Origin: Firmicutes bacterium UBA5486
GTDB taxonomy: Bacteria > Bacillota > UBA4882 > UBA10575
NCBI GenBank assembly: GCA_002427045.1
Contig: DIPO01000042.1
Location: forward strand, 1-31,738
Direction of reading: 5' to 3'
Length of the DNA: 31,738 bases
The position numbers and the translations under genes are program-made. This document shows, one piece after another, positions 7,069-17,200 of this stretch. The notes below the pieces were generated by a model, which saw only the letters and a list, made by a program, of their open reading frames with translations, searched no databases and had not been told where the DNA came from. How positions within the stretch are numbered: position 1 is the stretch's first letter; the number at the start of each line of letters is the position of its first letter.

Positions 7069-7408
7069 TTTTCCCCACCTCCTTGATGGAAACTTGTACA
7101 TAATCTTTATATTCCGTAGCAATTTGCTGTAAACCTAAATAAATTAAATTTAAAAGAAAATCCGCTTGAACTTGCTTTTCCTCTTCAGTTTTTGAAGCAA
7201 TTCGACAATAAAAGTGTCCGGTTTTTTTCTCTTGCTTAACCTTAACTTTTATTCCAATTAAATTCTCCAATCCCAAGACGGCAGTTTGAACCAGAGTTGA
7301 TACCCCAGCACATACAATATCCTTCCCGGCTGGAGCATAACCTGTATGGCCCCAGGCTTCAAAACCAATTAAGCGCCCTGCAAAAGAGATGAACTGAACA
7401 GAAGTCAT
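7058..7408 (-). CDS. prp: Cysteine protease Prp (L27 N-terminal processing, YsxB)
   Basis: Protein of 116 residues. The probable catalytic pair is His21 (WGHTGYAPAGKD) and Cys33 (IVCAGVSTL), the conserved Prp motifs. Prp removes the N-terminal extension of L27 in Firmicutes and related groups, an essential maturation step in Staphylococcus aureus. It lies between rplU (2 bases upstream) and rpmA (11-base overlap), with an AAGGA site before its ATG. Confidence 0.95.
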   Translation of the reverse strand: MTSVQFISFAGRLIGFEAWGHTGYAPAGKDIVCAGVSTLVQTAVLGLENLIGIKVKVKQEKKTGHFYCRIASKTEEEKQVQADFLLNLIYLGLQQIATEYKDYVQVSIKEVGKNEV

Positions 7409-7410
7409 AT

Positions 7411-7719
7411 TTATCCTTCAATATCCAGTACACGAAGACAAGTATAGGGCTGACGGTGACCCTTTCGTTTCCGGAAATTTTTCTTTGGTGTATAACGGAA
7501 AACTATCACTTTACGGTCTTTATCTTGCGCGACAATCTCCGCTTTTACTTTAGCACCTTCAACCAAAGGGGTTCCCACTTTAGTCTCTTCTCCACCAATT
7601 AACAAGACTCGATCTAATTCTAATTGGGTTCCGACTTCACCTGGTAATTTTTCCACCTTAATCTGATCTCCAGGGGCAACTCGATACTGTTTTCCCCCGG
7701 TTTCAACGATTGCATACAT
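7411..7719 (-). CDS. rplU: Large-subunit ribosomal protein L21 (bL21)
   Basis: Protein of 102 residues beginning MYAIVETGGKQYRV and ending with the conserved KKNFRKRKGHRQPYT region. It binds 23S rRNA in the 50S subunit. First gene of rplU-prp-rpmA, with a GGGGAGG binding site and a promoter plus leader upstream. Confidence 0.98.
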   Translation of the reverse strand: MYAIVETGGKQYRVAPGDQIKVEKLPGEVGTQLELDRVLLIGGEETKVGTPLVEGAKVKAEIVAQDKDRKVIVFRYTPKKNFRKRKGHRQPYTCLRVLDIEG

Positions 7720-7822
7720 TCTTTAAACACCTCCCCGCTTAGACTCGCCGGTTTAGGTACCTTATTCAAGGTTTTGACTGACCTCAAACCGAGCGGTTGA
7801 AACAGGTTTAAAAAAACCTACA
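7720..7822 (-). ncRNA. Probable L21 leader (5' UTR of rplU)
   Basis: About 100 bases separate the predicted start from the rplU ATG. On the minus strand it has several short hairpins: aggttttt with aaacct, aaccg-ctc-ggttt, and accttgaataaggt. L21 leaders upstream of rplU are known autoregulatory RNAs in Firmicutes. I assign it by position and hairpins, without a covariance-model match. Confidence 0.5.
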
Positions 7823-7828
7823 GATACT

Positions 7829-7857
7829 ATACTAACACCAGTAATGAAGGTTGTCAA
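7829..7857 (-). promoter_or_regulatory. Sigma-A type promoter of rplU-prp-rpmA
   Basis: On the minus strand TTGACA (7852-7857) is followed by a 17-base spacer and TAGTAT (7829-7834). The position fits the leader and the end of rng just beyond. Confidence 0.75.
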
Positions 7858-7912
7858 TCTAAGAATTTATGTTTTCCCTTTTCAATTTTCCTATAGATTG
7901 CAATTCATCTAT

Positions 7913-9586
7913 TTATAATAAAACTGCTCTGGCATAGGTTTTAAAAGTTTTCTCAATCTTTATTTTTACTTTCTTACCAACCATTTTTCCGGCACCTTCA
8001 ATATCAACTATATAACCTTCAATTCTAGCAATACCATCCACCGGATTATTTAGATGAGACTCCATAACCTGTAATTCTATTACATCCCCTGTTTTAACAG
8101 GAAGAGCTAGCTCCTGAACATATTCTAAGTCACCGGCTGCTAAAATCTGGACCTCAGGTAAATCCAATCCTTCTTTTCCTTTGATAAAAATAATCTTGCC
8201 CATCGTTTTTTCTAATTGATTTAGATGGTTCCCACCTGGGCCAATAATAAGTGCGGCAATACCTGGATTCACTCCGATCAGTAGAGCCTGGTCTTTTGAC
8301 CTGTCAGTACCCAGCTTCAAAATCCGACGTTCAGCATGTGCTACCTGTGTTTCTAAAGAATATTTATAACCAGTTCCCTCACAGCAGGAACAGGTCTGTT
8401 GTAATTGACCACGAAGGCTGGGCCGGGTCTTTTTTCTAGTTAACTCCAATAATCCAAGCGAAGTAAAACCTAGAACATTAGATTTAATTTTATCTTTCTG
8501 TAATTCCATAGTAAAAGATTCTAGCACTTTCTTTTTGCTTTCTTCATCAGTCATATCAATAAAATCAATAATAATAATACCAGCTAAGTTTCGCAATCTA
8601 ATTTGCCTAGCAATCTCTTTAGCAGCTGCTAAATTGGTATGAAGGACCGTATCTTCAAGACAAATAGAACCTGTAAATTTTCCGGTATTAACATCCACCA
8701 CGGTTAAGGCCTCTGTTTGATCAAAAACTAAATACGCTCCAGAATCAAGCCATATTCGCCTCTGAAGTGCCTCTTCAATCTGGTGTTCAACTCCGTAAAC
8801 AGAAAATAGGTCCCCTGAAAACAATTTAACCCTACCTCGAAGATGAGGAGCTAATACATTAAGTAATTCTAAAGCTTTTTCGTAAGTCGGTAGATCATCA
8901 ATGATTAAGCGATCGACTTCTTCCGTAAAAAGATCTCTTAATAATCGATAAAGAAGATCATGATCATGATAAATTAAAGAAGGAACCGGCCCTTTCTTAG
9001 TTTTCTTAAGAATCTTCTGCCAAAGATTAAATAAAAAATCTCGATCTGCTTCTAAATCCCTCTCCCCGATCCCTTCAGCAGCGGTACGAACAATTAATCC
9101 CATACCCTCCGGTTTTAACCGTGTAGCAATTTCTTTTACTCTTTCCCTTTCTTTTTCATCCTCAATTCTCCGAGAGATACCAATATAATCCACTGTAGGC
9201 ATTAATACTAAGAAACGTCCGGGAATCGTTAGATCAGTATCCACCCTAGCTCCCTTACTCCCAATTGATTCTTTAATGATTTGTACCACAATCTCCTGTC
9301 CTTCGCGAAGCAAATCACTGATCGAGGTTATAGACTTCTTACTCTCGCCTTCTTCATGTTTCAAACGGAGATCATCAACAAATAAAAACGCATTCTTTTC
9401 CATCCCGATATCTATAAAAGCAGCTTGCATCCCAGGGAGTACATTCTCCACTTTTCCCCTATAGATATTTCCTACCTGACGACGGTCATTAAATCTTTCA
9501 ATTGATAATTCAACCAATCTTCCATCTTCCAATACTGCCATCCGTGTCTCACTCGGACTAACATTAATTAAAAATTCTTTTTCCAT
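7913..9586 (-). CDS. rng: Ribonuclease G/E family endoribonuclease
   Basis: Protein of 557 residues. An S1 domain lies at about 36-125 (GNIYRGKVENVLPGMQAAFIDIG), then the RNase H-like and DNase I-like catalytic region. The Mg-binding acidic residues are visible as Asp298 (VVDVNTG) and Asp341 (IDFIDM), matching the two catalytic Asp of RNase E. The zinc-link pair is Cys399/Cys402 in CSCCEGTG, with Ser in place of the usual Pro. Family members cut single-stranded A/U-rich RNA and mature rRNA ends. The ATG at 9586 is preferred over a frame start at 9619, which would run into the upstream gene. Follows the TIGR03936 gene by 11 bases. Confidence 0.95.
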   Translation of the reverse strand: MEKEFLINVSPSETRMAVLEDGRLVELSIERFNDRRQVGNIYRGKVENVLPGMQAAFIDIGMEKNAFLFVDDLRLKHEEGESKKSITSISDLLREGQEIVVQIIKESIGSKGARVDTDLTIPGRFLVLMPTVDYIGISRRIEDEKERERVKEIATRLKPEGMGLIVRTAAEGIGERDLEADRDFLFNLWQKILKKTKKGPVPSLIYHDHDLLYRLLRDLFTEEVDRLIIDDLPTYEKALELLNVLAPHLRGRVKLFSGDLFSVYGVEHQIEEALQRRIWLDSGAYLVFDQTEALTVVDVNTGKFTGSICLEDTVLHTNLAAAKEIARQIRLRNLAGIIIIDFIDMTDEESKKKVLESFTMELQKDKIKSNVLGFTSLGLLELTRKKTRPSLRGQLQQTCSCCEGTGYKYSLETQVAHAERRILKLGTDRSKDQALLIGVNPGIAALIIGPGGNHLNQLEKTMGKIIFIKGKEGLDLPEVQILAAGDLEYVQELALPVKTGDVIELQVMESHLNNPVDGIARIEGYIVDIEGAGKMVGKKVKIKIEKTFKTYARAVLL

Positions 9587-9597
9587 CCCACCACTTC

Positions 9598-10281
9598 CTA
9601 AAGAACCTTTTCGCAGCATTCTTCGGTACGGGAATACATCGCTTTTCTAATTATCCTTTGTACCTGAAAATCTTGGGGTAATAATGAAATAAAATTATCA
9701 GGCCGAAGGGTTCCCCGGGGACCGAATTCCACTTTCATCTCAAAAAGAATAATATCATCTCCTATAAACGAAAGTGTATAATCTCGCCAAAAAGGCCGAA
9801 TATTAACAGGTTTCTCTCCTGACTTGGTTCTTTTTACTATCATTAACTCTTTACTATCCCATAGATGCTTAAACCAAGCTTCAATCTGATCATTTCTCTT
9901 ATCTACTGTAACCTTAATAATAAACTGATAAACTATGGAGTCTACAGAAGCCATCAATGAGGAAACTTTCTTTGTTAGTTTGGTAACTTGAATAACCTCC
10001 AATCCTGGAGGTAAAGATCTATTCAAAGCAAGGGTAATTGCTTGCTCTGACAAGTTTTGAGTTAACTCTAAATCCATAAATTCTGCTTCACTTTCGATGC
10101 CTAATGGTAAAGGAGGACCAAAAGATAGACGAGGCATTGGATTAAATCCGCAGGAAAAAGCTACAGGGAGTTCTGCCCTCCGAAGGGTTCTACTAATTGC
10201 CCGCGCAACATCTAGATGTGACGTAAACCTGGCTAGGCCTGTTTTACGATATTGAATTCGATAATAATTAATGTTCCTCAC
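9598..10281 (-). CDS. Radical-SAM-linked protein of the DUF2344/TIGR03936 family
   Basis: Protein of 227 residues beginning MRNINYYRIQYRKTGLARFTSHLDVARAI-type sequence, with FSCGFNPMPRLSFGPPLPLG at about 43-62, both hallmark motifs of this family. Function is not established. It is almost always next to, or fused to, the TIGR03960 radical SAM protein. Here it overlaps that gene by 14 bases and starts at an ATG after GGAGGTGAGG. The near-universal association with rng and the rplU operon in Clostridia hints at a role in RNA or ribosome metabolism (inference). Confidence 0.92.
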   Translation of the reverse strand: MRNINYYRIQYRKTGLARFTSHLDVARAISRTLRRAELPVAFSCGFNPMPRLSFGPPLPLGIESEAEFMDLELTQNLSEQAITLALNRSLPPGLEVIQVTKLTKKVSSLMASVDSIVYQFIIKVTVDKRNDQIEAWFKHLWDSKELMIVKRTKSGEKPVNIRPFWRDYTLSFIGDDIILFEMKVEFGPRGTLRPDNFISLLPQDFQVQRIIRKAMYSRTEECCEKVL

Positions 10282-12124
10282 CTCCGCTCAATGTTGGCTT
10301 GATCCCCAAAGTCGGACAAACCCCACAAGCCGAACATTCTTTACCTGTGCGACAGTCGAATGTAGGCTTTTCTTCCTCTGCCCGCTGATCTTCAGCTCTT
10401 AAAAACTCTTTACTTACTCCTGCACTAAGATGTTGCCATGGCAAGACTTCCTTATACGCACGAGCTCTAGTATTGTAAAACTCAGGTTTTAGTCCAACAA
10501 TCTTAAAAGCTTCCTGCCACAAATCCCAACGAAATTTATCTCCCCACGCATCAAAGGTACAACCTAGTTCCAAAGCTGTTTCCAATATTTTTCCCAATCT
10601 CCGATCACCACGGGAAAAAACCCCTTCCATCTGGCTCATTGTTGCTTCATGCCAGGAAAATGATAAACCTTTTCCTCTAATAACTTGCTTTAAATAATCC
10701 TGTTTACGCAGAGTTTCCTCTAAAGAAATTTGCGGACGCCATTGAAATGGAGTATGTGGTTTAGGTACAAAAGTTGAAACACTAACAACCACCTTAACAT
10801 GTCCGGCTTTAGAAGCATGAATCTTACGCCCCAGTTGCAACACTTTCTTTGCTAATTGGGCTATACCTTCCAAATCCTGATCTGTTTCCGTAGGAAGGCC
10901 GATCATAAAATATAATTTCATCCTCTGCCAACCAGCCTGAAAAGCCGATTGAACCGTCTCTAAAATCTGAGCCTCTGATAGATTTTTATTAATAACCCGC
11001 CGCAGACGTTCAGTCCCAGCTTCCGGTGCAAAAGTTAAGCTGGATTTAGGCTTTGCTTGAAATGTTGCTGCTAATTCAGGAGAAAAAGAATCAATTCTTA
11101 AAGAAGGAAGAGAAATTTTTACCCCCTGAGTAGAAAAACAGTCGCTCAAAGTACCCACCAGTTTCTCAATCCCTGTATAATCTGCACTGCTAAGCGAGGT
11201 AAGAGAAATTTCTTCATACCCGGTACCTCTAATTAATGCTGGCAATTTCTTTTTGATCGTAGAGCTATCTCTCTCCCTAACCGGACGATAAATCATACCT
11301 GCCTGACAGAAACGGCACCCTCTCGTACACCCCCGTAACAACTCAATCATTAACCGATCATGAATCGGCTCAATCCAAGGTACAAGCTCTTTTTCTGGAA
11401 GGTAACCATCTTTAAAATCCTTGATAATTCGCTTATATATTACTTCGGGTGCTGGTGGTAGCGGCTTAATTGCCGAAACTCTTCCATCCGGAAGATACTC
11501 AACCGTATAATACTCAGGTAAATAAACTCCAGACACCGAAAGTAAATCATGTTTTATCTCCGTTTTGGTTTTCCCTTTATTCTTACCTTCAGTTACTACA
11601 TTTAAAATCTCAATAATTGCCTCTTCTCCCTCACCCAACAAAAAAAGGTCAAAAAAATCAGCTAAAGGTTCAGGATTAAAACTTCCAGGGCCACCACCAA
11701 TGATCAGCGGGTATTCTTCCCCCCTTTCTTCTCTTTTTAAAGGTATTCCCGCTAAACTCATCATATTCAGGATATTCGTATAACTTAACTCATATTGAAG
11801 AGTAAATCCTAAAAGATCAAATTCTCCCAAACCATGTTTTGTTTCCAATGAAAAGAGAGGTAGCTTGGCTTTTCGTAATTCTTCTTCCATGTCTTTAGCA
11901 GGGGCATAAACTCGTTCTGCCAAATAATCTCTAGTCTCATTTATTCGATGATATAAAAGCCTTAGTCCTAGATGGGAAAAGCCGATTTCGTATAGGTCCG
12001 GAAAAGCAAGAACAACCCTGAGTTTAACTTCTTCCCAAGGTTTCACTGTAATATTTAGTTCGCCTCCAGAATATCTTCCCGGTTTCTCAACTTTTTCCAT
12101 GATTTTTTCATAAATACTGTTCAT
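10268..12124 (-). CDS. B12-binding-like radical SAM protein, TIGR03960 family
   Basis: Protein of 618 residues. An N-terminal cobalamin-binding-like domain (about 35-180, with LIIGGGPGSFNPEPLADFFD) is followed by the radical SAM core. The [4Fe-4S] cysteines are Cys266, Cys270 and Cys273 in LLRGCTRGCRFCQAG. The C-terminus has a second Cys cluster (CRTGKECSACGVCP) that could hold another cluster. The reaction is unknown. The ATG at 12124 follows CAGGAGGAAATC. It is the first gene of the cluster with TIGR03936 and rng, and lies about 100 bases from a MITE-like element. Confidence 0.93.
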   Translation of the reverse strand: MNSIYEKIMEKVEKPGRYSGGELNITVKPWEEVKLRVVLAFPDLYEIGFSHLGLRLLYHRINETRDYLAERVYAPAKDMEEELRKAKLPLFSLETKHGLGEFDLLGFTLQYELSYTNILNMMSLAGIPLKREERGEEYPLIIGGGPGSFNPEPLADFFDLFLLGEGEEAIIEILNVVTEGKNKGKTKTEIKHDLLSVSGVYLPEYYTVEYLPDGRVSAIKPLPPAPEVIYKRIIKDFKDGYLPEKELVPWIEPIHDRLMIELLRGCTRGCRFCQAGMIYRPVRERDSSTIKKKLPALIRGTGYEEISLTSLSSADYTGIEKLVGTLSDCFSTQGVKISLPSLRIDSFSPELAATFQAKPKSSLTFAPEAGTERLRRVINKNLSEAQILETVQSAFQAGWQRMKLYFMIGLPTETDQDLEGIAQLAKKVLQLGRKIHASKAGHVKVVVSVSTFVPKPHTPFQWRPQISLEETLRKQDYLKQVIRGKGLSFSWHEATMSQMEGVFSRGDRRLGKILETALELGCTFDAWGDKFRWDLWQEAFKIVGLKPEFYNTRARAYKEVLPWQHLSAGVSKEFLRAEDQRAEEEKPTFDCRTGKECSACGVCPTLGIKPTLSGGEEH

Positions 12125-12162
12125 GATTTCCTCCTGTTTTCATTGACTTTTTTTGAATTACA

Positions 12163-12207
12163 GTTCTATTTTCATCCTTTCATGTGCCCCAGCAAAGCTG
12201 GGGTGGG
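12163..12207. repeat. Family-B repeat, partial copy
   Basis: gtt-tattttcatcctttc followed by the ccccagc-aaa-gctgggg hairpin (12187-12203) and tggg matches 4961-5004, with the loop changed from tt to aaa. It lies just upstream of the TIGR03960 gene. Confidence 0.65.
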
Positions 12208-12228
12208 AACTATATGCAGTTTATTAAT

Positions 12229-12381
12229 TGAGGGAATTGCATAATTACCTACGGTACCATTTGAACACAATATATAGTGTTTATCATTTATTCAAGGTAA
12301 TTGTCTAAGTTTAGACAATTACTAGTAGAGCTATCAATATTTGTAGTCAAATTTCAAATAGTTGAATTATGCAATTCCTTA
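12229..12381. mobile_element. MITE-like palindromic element A1 (about 153 bp)
   Basis: Terminal inverted repeats tgagggaattgcataatt (left, 12229-12246) and aattatgcaattcctta (right, 12365-12381). Inside lie aacacaatatatagtgtt (12264-12281) and a perfect 10-bp stem gtaattgtct / agacaattac with a 6-base loop (12297-12322). It aligns along most of its length with the reverse complement of 24311-24462, sharing the agacaattactagt and gctatcaatat blocks and the ends. It has no coding capacity. It lies between spoIVFB and the TIGR03960 gene, whose promoter may be inside or next to it. Confidence 0.8.
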
Positions 12382-12414
12382 AATTACACAAAGCTCGTCC
12401 ACTTTAAATTAGAA

Positions 12415-13311
12415 TTAGATCTTTTTACTATTCGACATTAAAGGAGAATATCCTTTTTGCCCGCCCTTATTAATCCATATTTGGTATAAGTTAGTATCTA
12501 GCGAATTCTCTTTGAGTATAGAGATTAATTCTTCTTCAGTTAATTCTCCTGAAATCTTACCACTTTTATCTCGCAAATAAAATATATGATAATTTTTCCC
12601 TGCTAAAAAAGGAAGAACCTCTCCTACTTTCTTATCTTGCTCTGCTACCCATATTTTAGAAGAAAGTAATCCTTTTTGCTTAAGTAAAGCCGTTTTTTTA
12701 TCTCTTTGCATTAAATAGGCATATAAAAAATTATCCTCGCGCGCAGAAATAAATAAAAATAATAATATACCTGGAAAGTGTGGTGGAACAATTCCCCTTA
12801 AATATAAAAATAATAAAGGTAATCCCGAAATTATGGTTACTATTTTAGTTAATCTTACTACTCTTCTAGTTGCAGTCTTATATCCTCCTAATCCAACGAG
12901 TAATGAACGGAGTATCCTCCCTCCATCTAAAGGATATAATGGTAAAATATTAAATAGGGCTAATCCAAGATTGATATTGAATATTTCTTGTGTTATCTCC
13001 GGAAGATGCAAGAAAGGAGAAAAAGCCTTAGCCAACAAAGCAAGGAGCAGACTTTGAACTGGCCCTGCGATCGCAGTAATAGCTTCTGCAACCGGATCAT
13101 TAAAAAGAGAATACTCCATCCTGGCCACACCGCCAAAAGGAAATATTTCTACCAAAACAGTGTGGTAGCCAAAACCTAAGGCCGTCAGAATATGAGCAAT
13201 TTCATGGATTAAAACAGAAAAAAAAGCAAGCACCAACTCGCTAATCTTACCTGTTAGCCCTGATAAAAAGAGGAGCATTAGAAATAAAGGATGAACCTTA
13301 ATTTTAAACAT
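12415..13311 (-). CDS. spoIVFB: Stage IV sporulation intramembrane protease SpoIVFB (M50)
   Basis: Protein of 298 residues with several membrane segments. The zinc site is HEIAH at residues 36-40 inside a membrane helix, with the third ligand Asp in FNILPLYPLDGGR. The C-terminal region beyond about residue 205 resembles the CBS-like domain of SpoIVFB. In Bacillus this site-2 protease cuts pro-sigma-K in the outer forespore membrane. The ATG at 13311 overlaps the spoIVFA stop (TAATG), so it is translationally coupled; the upstream in-frame TTG is not needed. Confidence 0.93.
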   Translation of the reverse strand: MFKIKVHPLFLMLLFLSGLTGKISELVLAFFSVLIHEIAHILTALGFGYHTVLVEIFPFGGVARMEYSLFNDPVAEAITAIAGPVQSLLLALLAKAFSPFLHLPEITQEIFNINLGLALFNILPLYPLDGGRILRSLLVGLGGYKTATRRVVRLTKIVTIISGLPLLFLYLRGIVPPHFPGILLFLFISAREDNFLYAYLMQRDKKTALLKQKGLLSSKIWVAEQDKKVGEVLPFLAGKNYHIFYLRDKSGKISGELTEEELISILKENSLDTNLYQIWINKGGQKGYSPLMSNSKKI

Positions 13312-14045
13312 TAGTACCAAGAACCAGTGTTTTGATTTAATAAAGGCCGAGGATTAACCGGTTCTGATCCATAATGAACTTCCCAATAAAATTCCCAGCT
13401 AGTACAAGCTATTTCTTGATACGCTTTGACCCACTCGCCAATATCTACATACACTTTAGGACAAGGATAATAAATAGAACTCCAACCATTTCCATGATCC
13501 AAGCGAATTTTCCACCCTCCATTTTCGAACTGAATTTCTCTTACTGTTCCCGGAGCAGAAGCATATACATGTGAATTTGGGGAAAGACTAAACCGGACTC
13601 GGGAAGGAAAAAGTTCTCTTTTCTCAAAATTATAGAGTGGAGCAGAAAACTGAATTGATTTTCCGGGAGGAGCCAAGGCCTCCTTGATTTCTACAGTAAA
13701 CCAGGAGGAAACTTGATCTTTAATTGTATCCCATTGTTTCCTGGCAAAAGAATATATCTTATATTGAGGTCTTTCCTCTTCTCCATATTTTAAAACATAA
13801 CGGAAACGATTGATAATACCCGGGCCTATTCGAGGAATATTTCCAAGAAGCCCAAGTAAAATAATGATTAATGTACAAATGATGATCTGTTTTAAAATCA
13901 ACAACTCCCATTTTACCGGTCGCTGTTTATTATCTTCTTTAGACTCAGTTTCTATAGCGTCTTCGTAATCATAATTTTCTTGTTCCTTACTAAAGCTTGA
14001 TTTATAATCAATCGATCTTAATTCTTTCTTTTCAGGCCTCTCCAT
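13311..14045 (-). CDS. spoIVFA: SpoIVFA-like regulator with degenerate M23 domain
   Basis: Protein of 244 residues. A charged N-terminal cytoplasmic part leads to one membrane segment (LLILKQIIICTLIIILLGLLG, about 50-70) and a C-terminal LytM/M23-like domain (YASAPGTVREIQF, LDHGNGWSSIYYPC, WEVHYGSEPVNPR). The zinc-ligand pattern is incomplete: the usual HxH is VHYG only. It is therefore probably not an active peptidase, as in Bacillus SpoIVFA, which holds SpoIVFB in a complex. The ATG at 14045 follows GAGGAGAGG and is preferred over the upstream 14087 start. Confidence 0.88.
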   Translation of the reverse strand: MERPEKKELRSIDYKSSFSKEQENYDYEDAIETESKEDNKQRPVKWELLILKQIIICTLIIILLGLLGNIPRIGPGIINRFRYVLKYGEEERPQYKIYSFARKQWDTIKDQVSSWFTVEIKEALAPPGKSIQFSAPLYNFEKRELFPSRVRFSLSPNSHVYASAPGTVREIQFENGGWKIRLDHGNGWSSIYYPCPKVYVDIGEWVKAYQEIACTSWEFYWEVHYGSEPVNPRPLLNQNTGSWY

Positions 14046-14207
14046 AATCCTCTCCTCATTTTCCCCTTTAACATAGTTATATGGCAATTAATTAACTTCT
14101 AGAACAAGCTCAGTATTAATTGTTTACACAAATAATTGCTAATAAAGAGGAAAACAGAGCATTAAATAGAAATAAAAATTAAGTTTCTTTTTTGAGAGGT
14201 GCAAATA

Positions 14208-17200
14208 GTGGGAATAAAAATCGGAATCATCAATCCAAATGGATTAGAATTAAGCACCCAAAAAGCTTTAGATCTATTAATCGATAGTTTTTCTAAGCAA
14301 AACATTCCTGTTAACTTCTGCCTATATACAAATCAACTACCATCTGCTGATCTATTTATTGGGACTTATGAAAAAAGTAGAGTTATCAGAGATTTGGTTG
14401 AAAAAGACCTTCTTTCTTTGTGTCTTACTCCCGAAGCATTAACCATCCAAGAGATTCAGATTAATGAAGAGAATTCCCTAATGGTTTGCGGTTTCGATAC
14501 TAGAGGCCTAAATTATGCTTTATATGAATTAGCTGCCAGAGTCAATTCTCAATCTGTAACTGCCATATATAAACCAGTGAATGAAACCCCTTTCATCAAA
14601 CTACGGGGGGTTGTTCACTTTTTCTCCGGCAAAGAGTTAAGATCAGGATGGACTTTTCCCCGGGAGTATTGGGAAAATTACTTTAATTTACTTGTACGGA
14701 ATAGAATTAACACTTTTACTCTGGTTTTCGATGCTTCTTATTTTTCATCTCCTTTTCCTTTTTTATTTTATATCCCTGAACATCCTGAAGTTAACCCCTT
14801 TTTCAATTTTTCTGAAAAAATTAGAGAGACTAATCTAAATTCACTTAATGCCTTTGCTGAACTTGCAACTACATCAGGTTTGGATTTTCATCTTGGATTT
14901 TATAATTTTTTATCAGGCATTCCCGAAACAGGGACACTTCCTGCAACCCTTGATGGGTTAAACATTACAAACGCAGAATCCTATCTTTTTTTAGCTTTGA
15001 AACAATTAATTTTTTCTTCTCCTCAGATCAATGGGTTAGATTTCAATTTTTGTCTGGAGCCTAATCAGAATAAATACGTTAACCAAACTTTCTTTTTTAA
15101 TACGATTATTAAAGCGATCAATGAAACTGGAAATCATATTTATCTGAAAATTGATCCTAAACAATTCACTTCCGAAACAATCCAACAGATTATTGAATCG
15201 GGTACTAAAACAGTTTTATCTTCAAGTTTTTGGGGAGAATATGCCGGATTACCCTATCCGGTTGAAAACAATAATCCTTTTGTTGTTCCTGAAACTTACC
15301 GAGATTCAGCCTTACTCAGTTCTCAAGTAAATGTTTATGGTTCTTTTCCCATATTACCTTGGGGAGACCCCGATTATATCCATACAATTCTAGCTACTCA
15401 GAAAAGTTCCGGATATAGGGGGCTAGAGATTATCCCACCGGTTGCTAGAAAAAATACCAGTAAGATTCAGGAGGAAAGTCCTCTTAAGCCAAACTACCAG
15501 TATTTTAAATGGGAATATGAACGCCATTGGTATCTTTATCAGATTTTTGGCCGCTTGTCTTTTAATCCTCGTACAACAGGAGAAGTCCTTATCCGCGATT
15601 TCCATCAGCGTTTTGGGGAAAAAGGTAATCAACTAGCTGAAATTTATAGTTTAGCTGGAAAGGTTTTACCACTATATATAAGTTTGCATATTAACAAAGA
15701 AAATCCTAATTGTTGGCCAGAAACTGAAGTTGGCGGGGTACTCGACTATTATTTACGTGTTCCTCCGGGAGATCCCTCTTTGTTTTCTGGTTTCGAAGAT
15801 TTTACCAATAATCTTTTAACTGGAACCATAACTGCTAAAATATCACCTTTATATGTAGCCAAGTATTTTAAAGATTTAGGAACAAAAATTCTCGAAAAAA
15901 TAAAAATAATTAAAGACTACTTACCTCGAGGCGGTGAGGATATCATTAAAGAGTGGCAAGCCTTACTTTTAGATTTTTCTGTATTAGGAAATTTCTCTCT
16001 TTATCATGGTTGGAAATCTCAAGCAGCTCTTGAACTTTCTCTCTTTTACAAAACAAAAGATCTTCATTCTTTAAACCAAGCCATTACTTTTTTGAAAACA
16101 GCCCGTACTTTTTGGGAGAAAATGATAAAATTAACTAACGAAGCTTACCAGCAACGATTGTACATACAACCTGGTATCACTTCTACTCACTGGTCAAAAA
16201 AGACTATTCTCTTACTCGAGGATGAAAAGAGGCTAAAGCTATTAAAAGAAGAATACCTGAAAAGACCTGCTTTTTTAGTAGGCTTTGATTTCGGTAGCCC
16301 TCCAACTGAATCCAATCAGGATAAAACTGATGTTTTTTCGGATTTTTATGTAGAACAGGGCTTTACCCCAGTCAATCATCTTTCTATATATAACTTAGAA
16401 ACAGGTTTTGGGTGGCAAGATATTAAAGGACTTCGATCCGTTTCCTCTCCACCAATGCGACTGAATGATCAGGATCTCTCCCCTCTTTGGGATAATTATA
16501 GCAAGCAAGGAAATATTCTTCCCTATCCCTATGAGAATCTATTAATTAATAATCTAGTTTGGTCTCGAAAACCCGCAACTTTTATTCTTAATTTAAATCC
16601 TGGCTCTTATTTACTAAATTTAACTTTTTGTGATCGTTCACTAGAAGCTCGAAAACATGGGCCAATGACGATTAAAGCAAATAACAGAGTATTAGCTGAA
16701 AATCTAACTATAAACATGGGGAATAGAGTTGATCTCCGAGAAATAGTAGAAATTCAAGATGGAAAATTAGAAATTGAGTTTAGTTGTGCTCCCCAGCAGG
16801 ATTGGTTTGTATCCGCTCTTAGTATTAGCCCGGTTACTCCCATAATTGCGCATACCCCGATTTTGCATTGGGATATTTCTAAAAAGCCTTTAGCAATCCA
16901 TGCAACTGTTTGGGGAATTCATCCGATTCAACAAGTAATCCTTAATTATCAGTGGGAGAAAGAGCGGGGTTACCATATGGTAGTTATGAAACAAGTTGCC
17001 CCCCACCTCTATTGCGGAAAAATTCCCGCTGCTTACTTTGACTCAGTAAGTAAAATAAATTATTATTTTACTGTGCTTGATAATCAAGGTCAAAAGGTCT
17101 CGCATGGAAGTTATGGATCACCCTTATCGGTTGTTCTTGCTAAACAGGAGAATCAGTCTCCGTTCTTTTTTCACTCAACACCTGCAAAAACTACTTATCA

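Noticed and set aside
13311..14045. Active M23 endopeptidase
   Set aside because: The domain has the fold motifs but lacks the complete His/Asp/HxH zinc ligands, and its coupling to spoIVFB fits the non-catalytic SpoIVFA role.
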